NCBI GenBank assembly: GCA_964623315.1
Contig: CAZUSU010000023.1
Span: 1-15,815 of the forward strand
Source of the DNA: CAZUSU01 sp964623315
GTDB taxonomy: Bacteria > Patescibacteriota > Patescibacteriia > Magasanikbacterales > 2-02-FULL-50-9b
Direction: 5' to 3'
DNA: 15,815 nucleotides
The position numbers and the translations under genes were made by a program. The first letter of the stretch is position 1; every line of letters begins with the position of its first letter. Shown in pieces: positions 6,100-14,100 of the stretch. A model generated the notes under the pieces. That model was not told where the DNA came from, made no database searches, and saw only the letters and a program-made list of their open reading frames with translations.

Positions 6100-6160
6100 T
6101 ATAAAAAATTTCTCCACAAAAAATGTGGAGAAATTTTTTATAGCGCTAAGGGGAGTTGAA
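6083..6160. repeat. Inverted repeat containing the tRNA-Glu 3' end
   Basis: TTCAACTCCCC on the plus strand (6083-6093) is repeated on the minus strand as the T-loop and T-stem of tRNA-Glu (6160-6150). Inside these arms are mismatched stretches of 6 and 7 bases, then a perfect 19-bp inverted repeat (6100-6118 and 6124-6142). The arms therefore carry two opposed copies of a tRNA T-arm-plus-terminator segment. Confidence 0.75.
6100..6142. terminator. Bidirectional terminator between EEP gene and tRNA-Glu
   Basis: A perfect 19-bp stem, TATAAAAAATTTCTCCACA, loop of five A, then its exact complement. In both directions the GC-containing stem tip is followed by a run of six T within the stem, so it can end the EEP operon (plus) and the tRNA transcript (minus). 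It overlaps the last two bases of the tRNA. Confidence 0.85.
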
Positions 6161-6212
6161 CCCCTCTTCTTAGATTGAGAATCTAATGTCCTAACCGATA
6201 GACGATAGCGCC
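6141..6212 (-). tRNA. tRNA-Glu (anticodon CTC)
   Basis: A 72-base cloverleaf on the minus strand. The acceptor stem GGCGCTA pairs with TAGCGCT (first pair G-U). The D arm is GTC...GAC with GGTTAG in the loop. The anticodon stem is TTAGA/TCTAA with loop TTCTCAA, giving anticodon CTC, which reads GAG. The variable loop has 4 bases. The T arm is AGGGG, TTCAACT, CCCCT. The discriminator base is A, and no CCA is encoded, so CCA must be added enzymatically. Confidence 0.95.
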
Positions 6213-6227
6213 GCGCGACCCATGCGC

Positions 6228-6270
6228 AAAAATAATAGCAGGCGCCGGACACTCTTGTCCAGACGCCTGC
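6228..6270 (-). terminator. Terminator of the metallopeptidase gene
   Basis: Hairpin on the minus strand: GCAGGCG (6270-6264) pairs with CGCCTGC (6244-6238), a small internal loop follows, then GGACA/TGTCC around loop AGAG. A T-rich tail (TATTATTTTT) follows. It begins a few bases after the peptidase stop codon at 6276-6278. Confidence 0.85.
6232..6261 (-). promoter_or_regulatory. tRNA-Glu promoter embedded in the terminator hairpin
   Basis: On the minus strand TGGACA (6261-6256) and TATTAT (6237-6232) are 18 bases apart, with TGC before the -10, giving TGCTATTAT. Transcription would begin near 6225, about 13 bases before the tRNA. The -35 lies in the loop-side arm of the hairpin and the -10 is the start of its T-tail, so one element appears to stop the peptidase transcript and start the tRNA. 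Confidence 0.55.
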
Positions 6271-6275
6271 GAGTG

Positions 6276-6884
6276 TTATTGGTCATCTACCACCGCGCGT
6301 AACTGTTTGCACCGTTCGGCGGCCGGTGGATGTGCGCCGTCCGGCGCAAAGGTGTCAAACGTACGTTCTGCACGCTCCAATTGTTGCAGAAACGTACAGT
6401 ATTCGTCCGTGGCGCGCCGCATGTCAAATCCGGCATCCGCACCGAGCAGGACGCCAAACGCATCGGCAAACCGTTCTTTGCCGAAAGGCAAACGGCTCGC
6501 GCGAGCCATCATGTTGGCGTTGTCGTTCAGCACGGCGTGTCCCAGTTCATGCGCCACCAGAAACGCCAGTTCGTCATCGGTCGTGTGTTCAAGCACAAAT
6601 CTATTCACCATGATGTAGTGCCGCTGTGTGCGTGCGTCAAACGTGTGTGCGGCGATGGGACGGATGCGATGTTGGTCGCCGGCAAACTCCCACGCCAACG
6701 CCCACACGTCGTGGCGCCATATCGATTGATCTGCCGTTGCCACCAGCCGCCGCGCAATATCACGCAAACGCGCGTCGTTGAGCAGTGTGACCATGACCGT
6801 GGATGATGCGTCCTTCTGCACCGGCACCGCGCTGACGCACGCAGTACCGGCGACCACAATCATCACTGTTAAACCGTTCCACAT
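6276..6884 (-). CDS. Secreted HExxH zinc metallopeptidase, M48-like
   Basis: A 202-residue predicted zinc protease. Residues 5-20 are hydrophobic and end in AGTACVSAV, an export signal; Cys16 could be a lipid anchor, but the lipobox is poor. HELGH is at residues 112-116 and ERFADAFG supplies a likely third zinc ligand Glu137, as in the M48 family, though the gap from HELGH is shorter than in classical members. DDELAFLVAHELGHAVLND and GADAGFDMRRA also fit M48 relatives. The start ATG 6884 is preceded by a very strong Shine-Dalgarno, GGAGGAGGG, four bases away; an ATG six codons upstream (6902) would place the site inside the gene. Most neighbouring genes have no such site. It is divergent from the oxygenase at 7019, with shared regulatory DNA, and ends at its own terminator. 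Confidence 0.8.
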   Translation of the reverse strand: MWNGLTVMIVVAGTACVSAVPVQKDASSTVMVTLLNDARLRDIARRLVATADQSIWRHDVWALAWEFAGDQHRIRPIAAHTFDARTQRHYIMVNRFVLEHTTDDELAFLVAHELGHAVLNDNANMMARASRLPFGKERFADAFGVLLGADAGFDMRRATDEYCTFLQQLERAERTFDTFAPDGAHPPAAERCKQLRAVVDDQ

Positions 6885-6914
6885 GAAGCCCTCCTCCTGC
6901 ATCGGTTGGTGTAA

Positions 6915-6943
6915 AGGTTAACTGAATGTGCACGGTGTGTCAA
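6915..6943 (-). promoter_or_regulatory. Promoter of the metallopeptidase gene
   Basis: On the minus strand a perfect TTGACA (6943-6938) lies 17 bases from TAACCT (6920-6915). The transcript would start around 6908 and include the strong Shine-Dalgarno site before ATG 6884. Confidence 0.65.
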
Positions 6944-6967
6944 TGAGTTGATTGAATTGACAACTCA
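6938..6967. promoter_or_regulatory. Candidate operator between divergent promoters
   Basis: Two overlapping inverted repeats occupy the space between the two -35 boxes: TGTCAAT/ATTGACA (6938-6944, 6956-6962) and TGAGTTG/CAACTCA (6944-6950, 6961-6967). The first is formed partly by the two TTGACA -35 elements themselves. The second is independent of them and is a plausible binding site for a dimeric regulator acting on both genes. No regulator gene lies nearby. Confidence 0.45.
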
Positions 6968-6986
6968 CCACCGTATAGGTTATATT
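6957..6986 (+). promoter_or_regulatory. Promoter of the oxygenase gene
   Basis: A perfect TTGACA (6957-6962) and TATATT (6981-6986) lie 18 bases apart. This is the most consensus-like -35/-10 pair in the window. The leader of roughly 26 bases carries the Shine-Dalgarno GGAGG (7009-7013) five bases before ATG 7019. Confidence 0.75.
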
Positions 6987-7018
6987 TTTGTCGCTCTCAC
7001 CATTCAACGGAGGACAGA

Positions 7019-7954
7019 ATGTCGTCAAATCAGCAAATTGCGCCCGTTCATGTGCTCGACATGGCTTCTGATGTCGCGTCCATGAACAATGCTTTCGGCA
7101 GGGCGCTTCAGGATACCGGTTTCGTGATGACCACAAACACGCCAATCAGCACGGAGTTGGTGGACCGTTGCTACGAGATGGCCGTTCGTGTGTTTGATTT
7201 GTCGCAGGATCAACTCCTGCGCTACATGGCGGAAGATGGTCAGGTGGGGTTTTACCCTATCGGTGGAAAGAAGAAGCCGGACATCGCGGATCCGACTGCC
7301 AAGGTGCCGGATGCCAAGGAATTCTGGATGGTACGCCTTCCCGAAGGGCCGCGTGCGAACGTCTGGCCTACGGAAGTACCGCAGTTCCGTGATGCGTTTG
7401 AGCAACTGTACCGTGAGTTCAATGGCTTCGCTCGTATCCTGTTTGGAATGCTTGAACAGTATATTGGTGTTCCAGCAGGGACCCTCTTGGACGGCTACAC
7501 GGGAGTCGAAACGGTCGTGCGTGTCCTGCACTACCCACCTTGCGAGGTCAATGTGGTGAGGTCAAAGGCACACCTTGACATCTGTACAATCGCCGCTCTT
7601 GCAGAAGAGCGCATCAGGTACGCACCGGGCGGTCCGTTATTCAAGCGTGAGCGCACCGGTCTCGAGCTGTTGCGTGGTGATACCGCGATGTGGGAGAGCC
7701 TCATTCAGGTGCCGGGATCCTTCGTGGTTGATGCCGGTCGTATGTGTGATGAGTTCACCGGCTATCACAGTCCGGATAGGCACATCCGCGCAACGAAGCA
7801 TCGCGTGTTTGCGCATACTGAGGAACCGGAGCGGTACATGATTGTGTGCTTCATTCATCTTGATCCGGACCAGATCGTGCGCTGGGTGGATGGTAAACCG
7901 GTGACTGCTGGCATGACGCTGGAACGCATGCTTCGCGAGGTCGGCTATAAATAA
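7019..7954 (+). CDS. Isopenicillin-N-synthase-like Fe(II)/2-oxoglutarate oxygenase
   Basis: A 311-residue protein of the IPNS/2OG dioxygenase family, cytoplasmic, using iron, oxygen and probably 2-oxoglutarate to oxidise a small molecule. The N-terminal part has the DIOX_N-like pattern (FGRALQDTGFVMTTN). The iron site is HLD (His185, Asp187) and His261 in RATKHRVFAH. Arg272 in ERYMIVCF sits where the cosubstrate-binding Arg lies, though the usual RYS is RYM. PGSFVVDAGRMCDEFTGYH matches the family pattern before the last His. The substrate is unknown. It has a consensus promoter and a GGAGG Shine-Dalgarno, and by eye 8 of its 10 Lys codons are AAG and about two thirds of its Phe codons are TTC, whereas neighbours prefer AAA and TTT. 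This suggests horizontal transfer. It is divergent from the peptidase. Confidence 0.87.
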   Translation: MSSNQQIAPVHVLDMASDVASMNNAFGRALQDTGFVMTTNTPISTELVDRCYEMAVRVFDLSQDQLLRYMAEDGQVGFYPIGGKKKPDIADPTAKVPDAKEFWMVRLPEGPRANVWPTEVPQFRDAFEQLYREFNGFARILFGMLEQYIGVPAGTLLDGYTGVETVVRVLHYPPCEVNVVRSKAHLDICTIAALAEERIRYAPGGPLFKRERTGLELLRGDTAMWESLIQVPGSFVVDAGRMCDEFTGYHSPDRHIRATKHRVFAHTEEPERYMIVCFIHLDPDQIVRWVDGKPVTAGMTLERMLREVGYK

Positions 7955-7988
7955 CAAATTTCTGTCGCGCTCTGCGTAACGGAAATAC

Positions 7989-8033
7989 ACACAGGCTCTC
8001 GTTGAGGGATGCAGGGCCTGTGTAATTTTTTTT
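7989..8033 (+). terminator. Rho-independent terminator after the oxygenase
   Basis: ACACAGGC (7989-7996) pairs with GCCTGTGT (8016-8023) around a 19-base loop that can fold further (CTC/GAG), followed by AA and eight T (8026-8033). Confidence 0.85.
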
Positions 8034-8044
8034 GCCCCACGCCC

Positions 8045-8073
8045 TTGATCATTCCGCATTCTTCTGCTACACT
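8045..8073 (+). promoter_or_regulatory. typA promoter
   Basis: TTGATC (8045-8050), 17 bases, then TACACT (8068-8073) with the TGC extension, forming TGCTACACT. The start would be near 8080, leaving a leader of about 8 bases before ATG 8088 and no room for a Shine-Dalgarno site. Confidence 0.65.
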
Positions 8074-8087
8074 ACGGCAACCAGATT

Positions 8088-9890
8088 ATGAATATCCGCA
8101 ACATCGCCATCATTGCGCACGTTGACCACGGCAAAACCACGCTTGTGGATGCGTTGTTAAAATTGACAAAAACAAAAATTGGGCATGATCGGCCTGACGA
8201 ACGGGTGATGGACAGCAACGATTTGGAACGCGAACGCGGAATCACTATTTTTTCCAAAAATGCCAGTGTGCATTTCGGCGACACGAAAATAAATATCATT
8301 GACACACCGGGGCACGCGGATTTTGGCGGGGAAGTGGAGCGTGTGTTAAAAATGGCCGACGGTGCGCTTCTGCTCGTTGATGCCAAAGAAGGTCCGATGC
8401 CACAGACAAAATTTGTGTTAAAAAAAGCGTTACAGTTGGGACTGCGCGTCATTGTGGTGATCAATAAAATTGATAAAAAAGATGCGCGGTGCGAATATGT
8501 TTTGAACACCACCTTTGATCTGTTTGGCGACCTTGGCGCTACAAATCGGCAATTGGACTTTCCCGTCATTTATGCGAGTGCCATTTCAGGCAAAGCCGGT
8601 TACGCAGATACACTGGACGAAATGACGGATATTACGCCGGTTTTTGATACGGTGATTAAAGAAATTCCGGCGCCGCAAGGCAGTCCGGACGCGCCACTGC
8701 AAATGCTCGTGGTGTCATTACAGATGGACAATTACAAAGGCAAACTTGGCATCGGCCGTATTTTTAATGGTCGCGTCAAAAAAGGGGATACGGTGATGCA
8801 CATCAATCGCGCTGGCCAAATGACCAAGCAAAAAGTTACGGCGTTGTTGGCGTTTGAGGGATTGGAAAAAACTGAAATTGAAGACGCGCAAGCCGGAGAC
8901 ATAATTTTATTGGCGGGCGTTAGCGACATTTCTATCGGCGACACCATTGCGGACGCCACCGCGCCGCACGCGCTGGACATGCTTGAAATTGAACAGCCGA
9001 CGGTGAAGATGACCTTTCGCGTCAATGATTCGCCATTTAACGGAAAAGAAAAAGGGACAAAAAATACGTCGCGTTTATTGCGCGAACGTCTGGAAAAAGA
9101 ATTGGAAACCGATGTGGCTCTGCGCGTAGAAGACGGCGATGCGCCGGATAATTTTGTGGTGCTCGGTCGCGGGGAATTGCACCTTGCCATTTTGGTAGAA
9201 AAAATGCGTCGCGAAGGATTTGAACTGCAAGTTACGCGTCCGCACGTGGTGACGCACGAAGAAAATGGCGTCACGATGGAACCGGCGGAAGACGTTTACG
9301 TTGAAGTGCCGGAAACATACGCCGGAACGGTTATTGAAAAATTGGGCAAACGTCGTGGTGACATGAAAAATTATCACGTGCATGAAGGGCAGGCCGCACT
9401 ACATTTTTTAATTCCCACCCGCGGGCTCATTGGCTACCGCAACGAATTTTTGACCGACACCAAAGGAACGGGCATTTTAAATGCGCTGTTTCACGGATTT
9501 GTGCCATGGGTTGAAAATCTTTCTTTATCAAACCATGGTTCGCTTATTGCGTTTGAAACCGGTGTGACCACGGCGTATTCACTGGAGTCGGCGGAAGCGC
9601 GTGGGCAACTTTTTGTGGGGCCGGCCGTGGAAGTATATGAAGGACAAATTATCGGTCAAAATGCAAAAGACGACGATCTTGAAGTAAATGTCTGTAAAGA
9701 AAAACGTCTGTCAAATATGCGCACGTCCGGCGCGGATATGGCCACAAAATTAGAACCCCACCGCACGTTGACACTGGAACAGATGATTGAATATATTGGC
9801 GATGACGAATGGGTGGAAATTACGCCGGCATCCTTGCGTATGCGCAAACAGTTTTTGAGTGCAAACGATCGGAAGAGGAATGCGCGCTAG
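8088..9890 (+). CDS. typA: Ribosome-associated GTPase TypA/BipA
   Basis: A 600-residue translational GTPase that binds the ribosome and aids subunit assembly and stress adaptation. G1 is AHVDHGKTT (residues 10-18), the switch I region is MDSNDLERERGITIFSK, G3 is DTPGHADFGGEVERVL, and G4 is NKIDK. The EF-G-like domain II (GRIFNGRVKKGDTV) and the C-terminal TypA-specific part (PTRGLIGYRNEFLTDTKGTG) follow, and length matches the family. It has its own promoter and is single-gene. Its TAG stop (9888-9890) overlaps the convergent tsaE stop within CTAG. No terminator is visible between the two genes. Confidence 0.97.
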   Translation: MNIRNIAIIAHVDHGKTTLVDALLKLTKTKIGHDRPDERVMDSNDLERERGITIFSKNASVHFGDTKINIIDTPGHADFGGEVERVLKMADGALLLVDAKEGPMPQTKFVLKKALQLGLRVIVVINKIDKKDARCEYVLNTTFDLFGDLGATNRQLDFPVIYASAISGKAGYADTLDEMTDITPVFDTVIKEIPAPQGSPDAPLQMLVVSLQMDNYKGKLGIGRIFNGRVKKGDTVMHINRAGQMTKQKVTALLAFEGLEKTEIEDAQAGDIILLAGVSDISIGDTIADATAPHALDMLEIEQPTVKMTFRVNDSPFNGKEKGTKNTSRLLRERLEKELETDVALRVEDGDAPDNFVVLGRGELHLAILVEKMRREGFELQVTRPHVVTHEENGVTMEPAEDVYVEVPETYAGTVIEKLGKRRGDMKNYHVHEGQAALHFLIPTRGLIGYRNEFLTDTKGTGILNALFHGFVPWVENLSLSNHGSLIAFETGVTTAYSLESAEARGQLFVGPAVEVYEGQIIGQNAKDDDLEVNVCKEKRLSNMRTSGADMATKLEPHRTLTLEQMIEYIGDDEWVEITPASLRMRKQFLSANDRKRNAR

Positions 9891-10324
9891 ATGAGCTCAT
9901 GAGTGGTACAGCTACGTTTTTTTCCGACCATGCTAAATGTTATACGCAAGACGTCATGCCCCTTTAAAATCGCAGAAACGTTTTCTGCCCATTCAATTAT
10001 AATCACCGCTGAAGGATCAGTTGCAAAATCATTAAAACCAATGTCGCGCAAGTCGTTTGCCTTTTTTAAACGATACGCGTCAACGTGAATTATACGTGAC
10101 ACTCCGCGAATAGATTGCGGGAGCTCATACGGCTGGAGCAGTGTGTAGGTGGGAGAAACAACGGTTGCAGTAACGCCGCACGCCGCAGCAAATTCTTTTA
10201 CCAAAGTTGTTTTACCGGCACCAATGGGGCCGCTTAAGGCGATAATCAAGTTCGGCCGCATATTTTTTACCAGCTCGCCCGCAAGCGCGCGCGTGTCTGC
10301 CGTTGTTTTTAGGATATATTTCAT
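9887..10324 (-). CDS. tsaE: tRNA threonylcarbamoyladenosine biosynthesis ATPase TsaE
   Basis: A 145-residue P-loop ATPase that works with TsaB, TsaC and TsaD to form t6A at position 37 of ANN-reading tRNAs. Walker A GPIGAGKTT is at residues 32-40, followed by VVSPTYTLLQPY, IHVDAYRL (conserved Asp) and VIIIEWAE (Walker B-like Glu). These are the standard TsaE/YjeE signatures at normal length. Its ATG is about six bases from a predicted -10 element, so the mRNA is probably leaderless. It converges on typA with overlapping stop codons and diverges from the membrane-protein operon at 10372 across only 47 bases. Confidence 0.95.
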   Translation of the reverse strand: MKYILKTTADTRALAGELVKNMRPNLIIALSGPIGAGKTTLVKEFAAACGVTATVVSPTYTLLQPYELPQSIRGVSRIIHVDAYRLKKANDLRDIGFNDFATDPSAVIIIEWAENVSAILKGHDVLRITFSMVGKKRSCTTHELI

Positions 10325-10330
10325 GCACCC

Positions 10331-10339
10331 ATGCTATCA
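10331..10339 (-). promoter_or_regulatory. tsaE extended -10, leaderless geometry
   Basis: On the minus strand TGATAGCAT (10339-10331) forms a TGn-extended -10 (TAGCAT). It ends six bases before the tsaE ATG at 10324, the same spacing as at 139-154. Confidence 0.45.
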
Positions 10340-10354
10340 GATGTGTCGGCGTTG

Positions 10355-10363
10355 TGCTATACT
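10355..10363 (+). promoter_or_regulatory. Extended -10 promoter of the membrane-protein/giant-gene operon
   Basis: TGCTATACT gives a TGn-extended -10 ending eight bases before ATG 10372, so the message is probably leaderless. No strong -35 is seen. Confidence 0.6.
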
Positions 10364-10371
10364 CTATCGGT

Positions 10372-10815
10372 ATGTGGACATCGTTCATACTAAAAGCGTT
10401 TGGCGCGCTCTTTATGATTTTTGCGGCCGCAAATATTATTGACTGGATGGCGAGCGGTAGTAAGTGGGCGCACAAACATTACGCGGCAACGCCGGATATT
10501 TGGCGCAGAGTGGCGGGCGCTGACCAGCAAAAGGTAGAACGGCACGTGGTGCTGGCATCTATCGGGCTCACGGCATTATTCGCTTTTGTGTTTGTTGCTT
10601 TTTTCTTGGTTCTGCAACCGGGTGTGGCGGCATTTCGTTTGCCTGCCACGCGCGCGCTTGGCGTGGCAGTCGCATTATGGTTGCTCGTGCCGGTGCCGAT
10701 AATTGCCACACAACATCTGTTCATCAAATATCAGCGTGCGAGCACCGTGGCATATCTGTGCGCTTGGTTTGTTAAAATTCTTATCGCAAGCATTATTATG
10801 ACGCACCTTTTTTAA
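10372..10815 (+). CDS. Four-helix integral membrane protein, unknown function
   Basis: A 147-residue protein with four predicted membrane segments at about 4-24, 58-82, 93-113 and 124-145. A polar, charged loop of about 30 residues (ASGSKWAHKHYAATPDIWRR) lies between the first two. I recognise no family. The start ATG follows directly from the extended -10 element; an upstream in-frame ATG at 10303 would place the promoter inside the gene. It is followed after two bases by the DUF5663-like gene and then the giant gene, so all three should be made together. It could anchor or assist a complex built by the giant protein (inference). Confidence 0.75.
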   Translation: MWTSFILKAFGALFMIFAAANIIDWMASGSKWAHKHYAATPDIWRRVAGADQQKVERHVVLASIGLTALFAFVFVAFFLVLQPGVAAFRLPATRALGVAVALWLLVPVPIIATQHLFIKYQRASTVAYLCAWFVKILIASIIMTHLF

Positions 10816-10817
10816 CT

Positions 10818-11132
10818 ATGTCTTCACTTTTGCATCAAAATATCATCTCCATTCTGGGGTTGGCGAACGCCACGGATGGCGTAAAAAATACGGTTATGTC
10901 GCGTCTCGTGGAACTGGTAGAAAAACGCATTCTTGTAGCCATCATTGATCGTCTCACGAGCGAACAGCAGGAAGATTTTTTGCGCATCATGGATCGCGGC
11001 ACAGAGGAAGAGCGCTCGGTGTTTTTGCACAAACACGTGCCAGACCTGCCAAAGATGGTTGATCAAGAAGTTATCAAAGTTAAACAGGACGCCCATCAGT
11101 TCCTAAATTCATTGGCCGCATCTGCGGCATAG
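10818..11132 (+). CDS. Small helical protein, DUF5663-like
   Basis: A 104-residue, predicted all-helical cytoplasmic protein. The pattern SRLVELVEKRILVAIIDRLT, then SEQQEDFLRIMDRGTEEE, then HVPDLPKMVDQEVIKVK resembles the small DUF5663-type proteins common in CPR genomes; I make this family call from memory and could not check it. No catalytic motif, signal peptide or cysteine is seen. It starts two bases after the membrane-protein stop and ends three bases before the giant gene, so tight cotranslation is likely. Confidence 0.65.
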   Translation: MSSLLHQNIISILGLANATDGVKNTVMSRLVELVEKRILVAIIDRLTSEQQEDFLRIMDRGTEEERSVFLHKHVPDLPKMVDQEVIKVKQDAHQFLNSLAASAA

Positions 11133-11135
11133 CAT

Positions 11136-14100
11136 ATGGTTGGAGAACCTCCGCAAATACATGGCGGCGAGTCGTGGGAATCGGTTGTTGAACGGCTTAA
11201 ACCGGAAATTAATGAGCGCGCTGACCGATTGATTGAAGAACTTAATCGGTTGGCTCTTGCAGAAGATCCAAAAGAATTGATTGAAAAAATTAAGCTGTAT
11301 TCATTTGCACATTGTAATCATGATGAAATTGAACGGCACGCAAATCTGATTAATCAGGAAGAGCTCATTACGTTGCTGGCTCGTGATACCGCGTTGGGAG
11401 ATTTTTATGATGGCATGAAAAAACGCGCCGATGCTGATCCACACAGTAATTCTGCACAGAAATTTAAAATCATTAATGACACATGGGATGGTGTCAATAA
11501 TCTGTATGACAAAAAAGAAGCATTACCGCAGGTCGGTACCGTGCTTTTATTGCCGCTAAAAATTGATGCACAGGGAACGGTTTCAACGACGCAACAAATA
11601 GGATTTAGCACAGGTGAGATGGCGGCGTTTTATTATGAATTGCCGCGGTTTCCGAATCAAACAAAAGAAGCGATACAGAGATCAGGCAACACGTTGCCAC
11701 TGCTTTTTAGAGTGGCAGAGGTGTCTCGGATGCCTTTTGATGATACGTTTATTCTTGAGCAGTTTACCGTGAGGCTGGATATGGTTGGTGAGTTTGGAGA
11801 GGATACTGATCTGCGCATACCGATCGATTTTATTGCCGCGGATGCGGGCAAAAAATTTTATGTGCTAGACGACGGGACGCGCTGTAAAATTCCAAACCGT
11901 CTTTGGCCGCTGATTAATTCAACTAACGAAGGATCCAACCGTTTACCTGAAATAAAAATTCGTAAACACGGAGGCGAGTGGGAGGTGGTGGATATTATTG
12001 CGCGCGACATTTCTATTCGGCGTGATAAAAATATTAGAACCGTTGCGTATGTCCGCTCTGCCGATGATAGGGCCTTCTACATATTGCCGAATGGCTTGCG
12101 CTATGAGGTTTTACTCACGCCAGAAACATTGCAAAAAATTGATGCGCAGACCGGCCATGTATTACGCGGTGACAAGACCGACTCCGGTGAACTGCCGTTT
12201 GTTCGTGTACATTTTAATGGTGCACGCGGTGAATATATGGTGCACCGCATTGCGCCGCACGATTATACGGAGCAGATGAAGAGTATAAGAGAGGCGATGC
12301 GGTTTTACGCACTGCAACCGCTTGTCGGAAAACGCGCACTCACGCCAGCACAAAAAAAATTTATTGCCGGTCTAAATTTTAACGATACTTTTGGAGATAT
12401 TTCTCCTGATATCGGCAGAGCACTGCGTAAACACATGCAAGAAATAACCGGTACAAATCCGCATGTGGTGGTGGTGAGTAGCCGCATTGACGCTTTCCGT
12501 TTTGGGTTTCCAGCTTTTAATAAGGAGGAAAACTTACAAAAAATTAAGGCACAGATCCACCCCGATTCTGCGGCTACCATAACGTTATTTCAGCGGGTAA
12601 CAGAGCAATCGCACGAACTACAGTCCTTATTTGAGGAACGTCTGCAAACGGAAAAAAGTGGAAGGCAATTAGAACGAGAAAAGCTTATAAAATTGCACGC
12701 CCTGCACGTTCGTTTTTTTAGAAATCTGGGCAAACTAGAGTTGCGGCTTAATAGGCCGTTGCGCCGACATTTTTTTCCGTCTGACATGGACGGTGAGATG
12801 AGTATTGATTTATTAAAAAGTGCCGGCGGAATTAATTCAATCGTCATACCGATTATTCCAAATGATGCGGAAAATATGCGGCGAATGTTAGAGCGCGCAA
12901 TTCATGTTGATGCATCGCATGGCTCGGACATTAGCATCAAAAAAACGTCTAGGAAGAGGCCGATTCAATTTGAGGATGAACCGTATACGCCACAAACTAT
13001 TTTACTTGATGAGGACGATGGTAAAACGAGATTTTCCGCGTTTGCCGCTGTTTCTGACCACCTGTTTGAGATGGGCATGATACGCGAGCGATGCGCAGAG
13101 CCAAACGCAGATGGAGCCCACGCATTACTTATTGAATTTGTCAGCGCCATTGATGCATTTCGCGGACCTTATGATAACAGAGAGGCGCTCACCTCAATTG
13201 TTGCGCATTGGGGAACTAATATTTACGGTGTGGCACAGGCACTAATAAAAGCAAATCGTTCCGATCTCATTACATTATTTTTTGCCACGGAGGGCCCTGC
13301 GGTGCTTCGGCAAGCATACGATGATGTGGCGCACCTGCGTCCGGCGTTAGTGCAGGGCCCCTCTGCATACGATGCAATAATGAAGCGCGCATTGGTAATA
13401 CTCGCGACGTATGATGTGAAGAAATTTTTTCATGGCAAGCATAAAGAAGTTGGAGAAAAAGCATCTGACGCCGCCGCCCGCTTGCACAGAGAAGCCGTTA
13501 ATGGTTTTTCATGGCTAAAGAAAAATGGATTTATTGTAGAAACAGAGTATGGCAAAACAATAATAGATATTGCACAGCATCGTGTTATTCCAAAGGACGA
13601 AAGTCGTAACCCGTATTATACCGGTAAAATACCACAGTTATTGCGCGCCTATATTTTTGCTCCCAGTGATCCTGACCATCGCGCTGATGCGTGTGATGTG
13701 GCGGTAAGCTATCGCATACAGGAGGGTGATGGCTTACCGGTAAGAATAGGCACGGTGAACATTGCACCGTGGTCAAAAAAGAAATTGCCGGACATTTTTT
13801 TAAAAAATGCAGACGGAACACCCATAGGTGTGGTGCGAAAGAACGGTCGTTTTTTTGTGATGAACGCATTTGGCGAAAAACTGACAAGCCTTGCTCAATT
13901 GTTGGGGCCTCTATGCTCCAAAAAAGATGGATACCTTCCAAAACCTCACCCGCACGGTTCAGGGGAACTGGAAAAATTTCTCCGTTATGAACGCGGTACC
14001 CACGTAAACCCATTTGACGAACTAAATCGTCCGCCAATGGGCGCAGTACAAATTAGGGGGTTGATGGATCACAGGCAGGATGCCATCAAGAAAAATCTGC

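Noticed and set aside
6307..6859. Plus-strand and alternative minus-strand frames over the metallopeptidase
   Set aside because: They overlap a gene with an intact HELGH motif and strong Shine-Dalgarno, and show no domain of their own.
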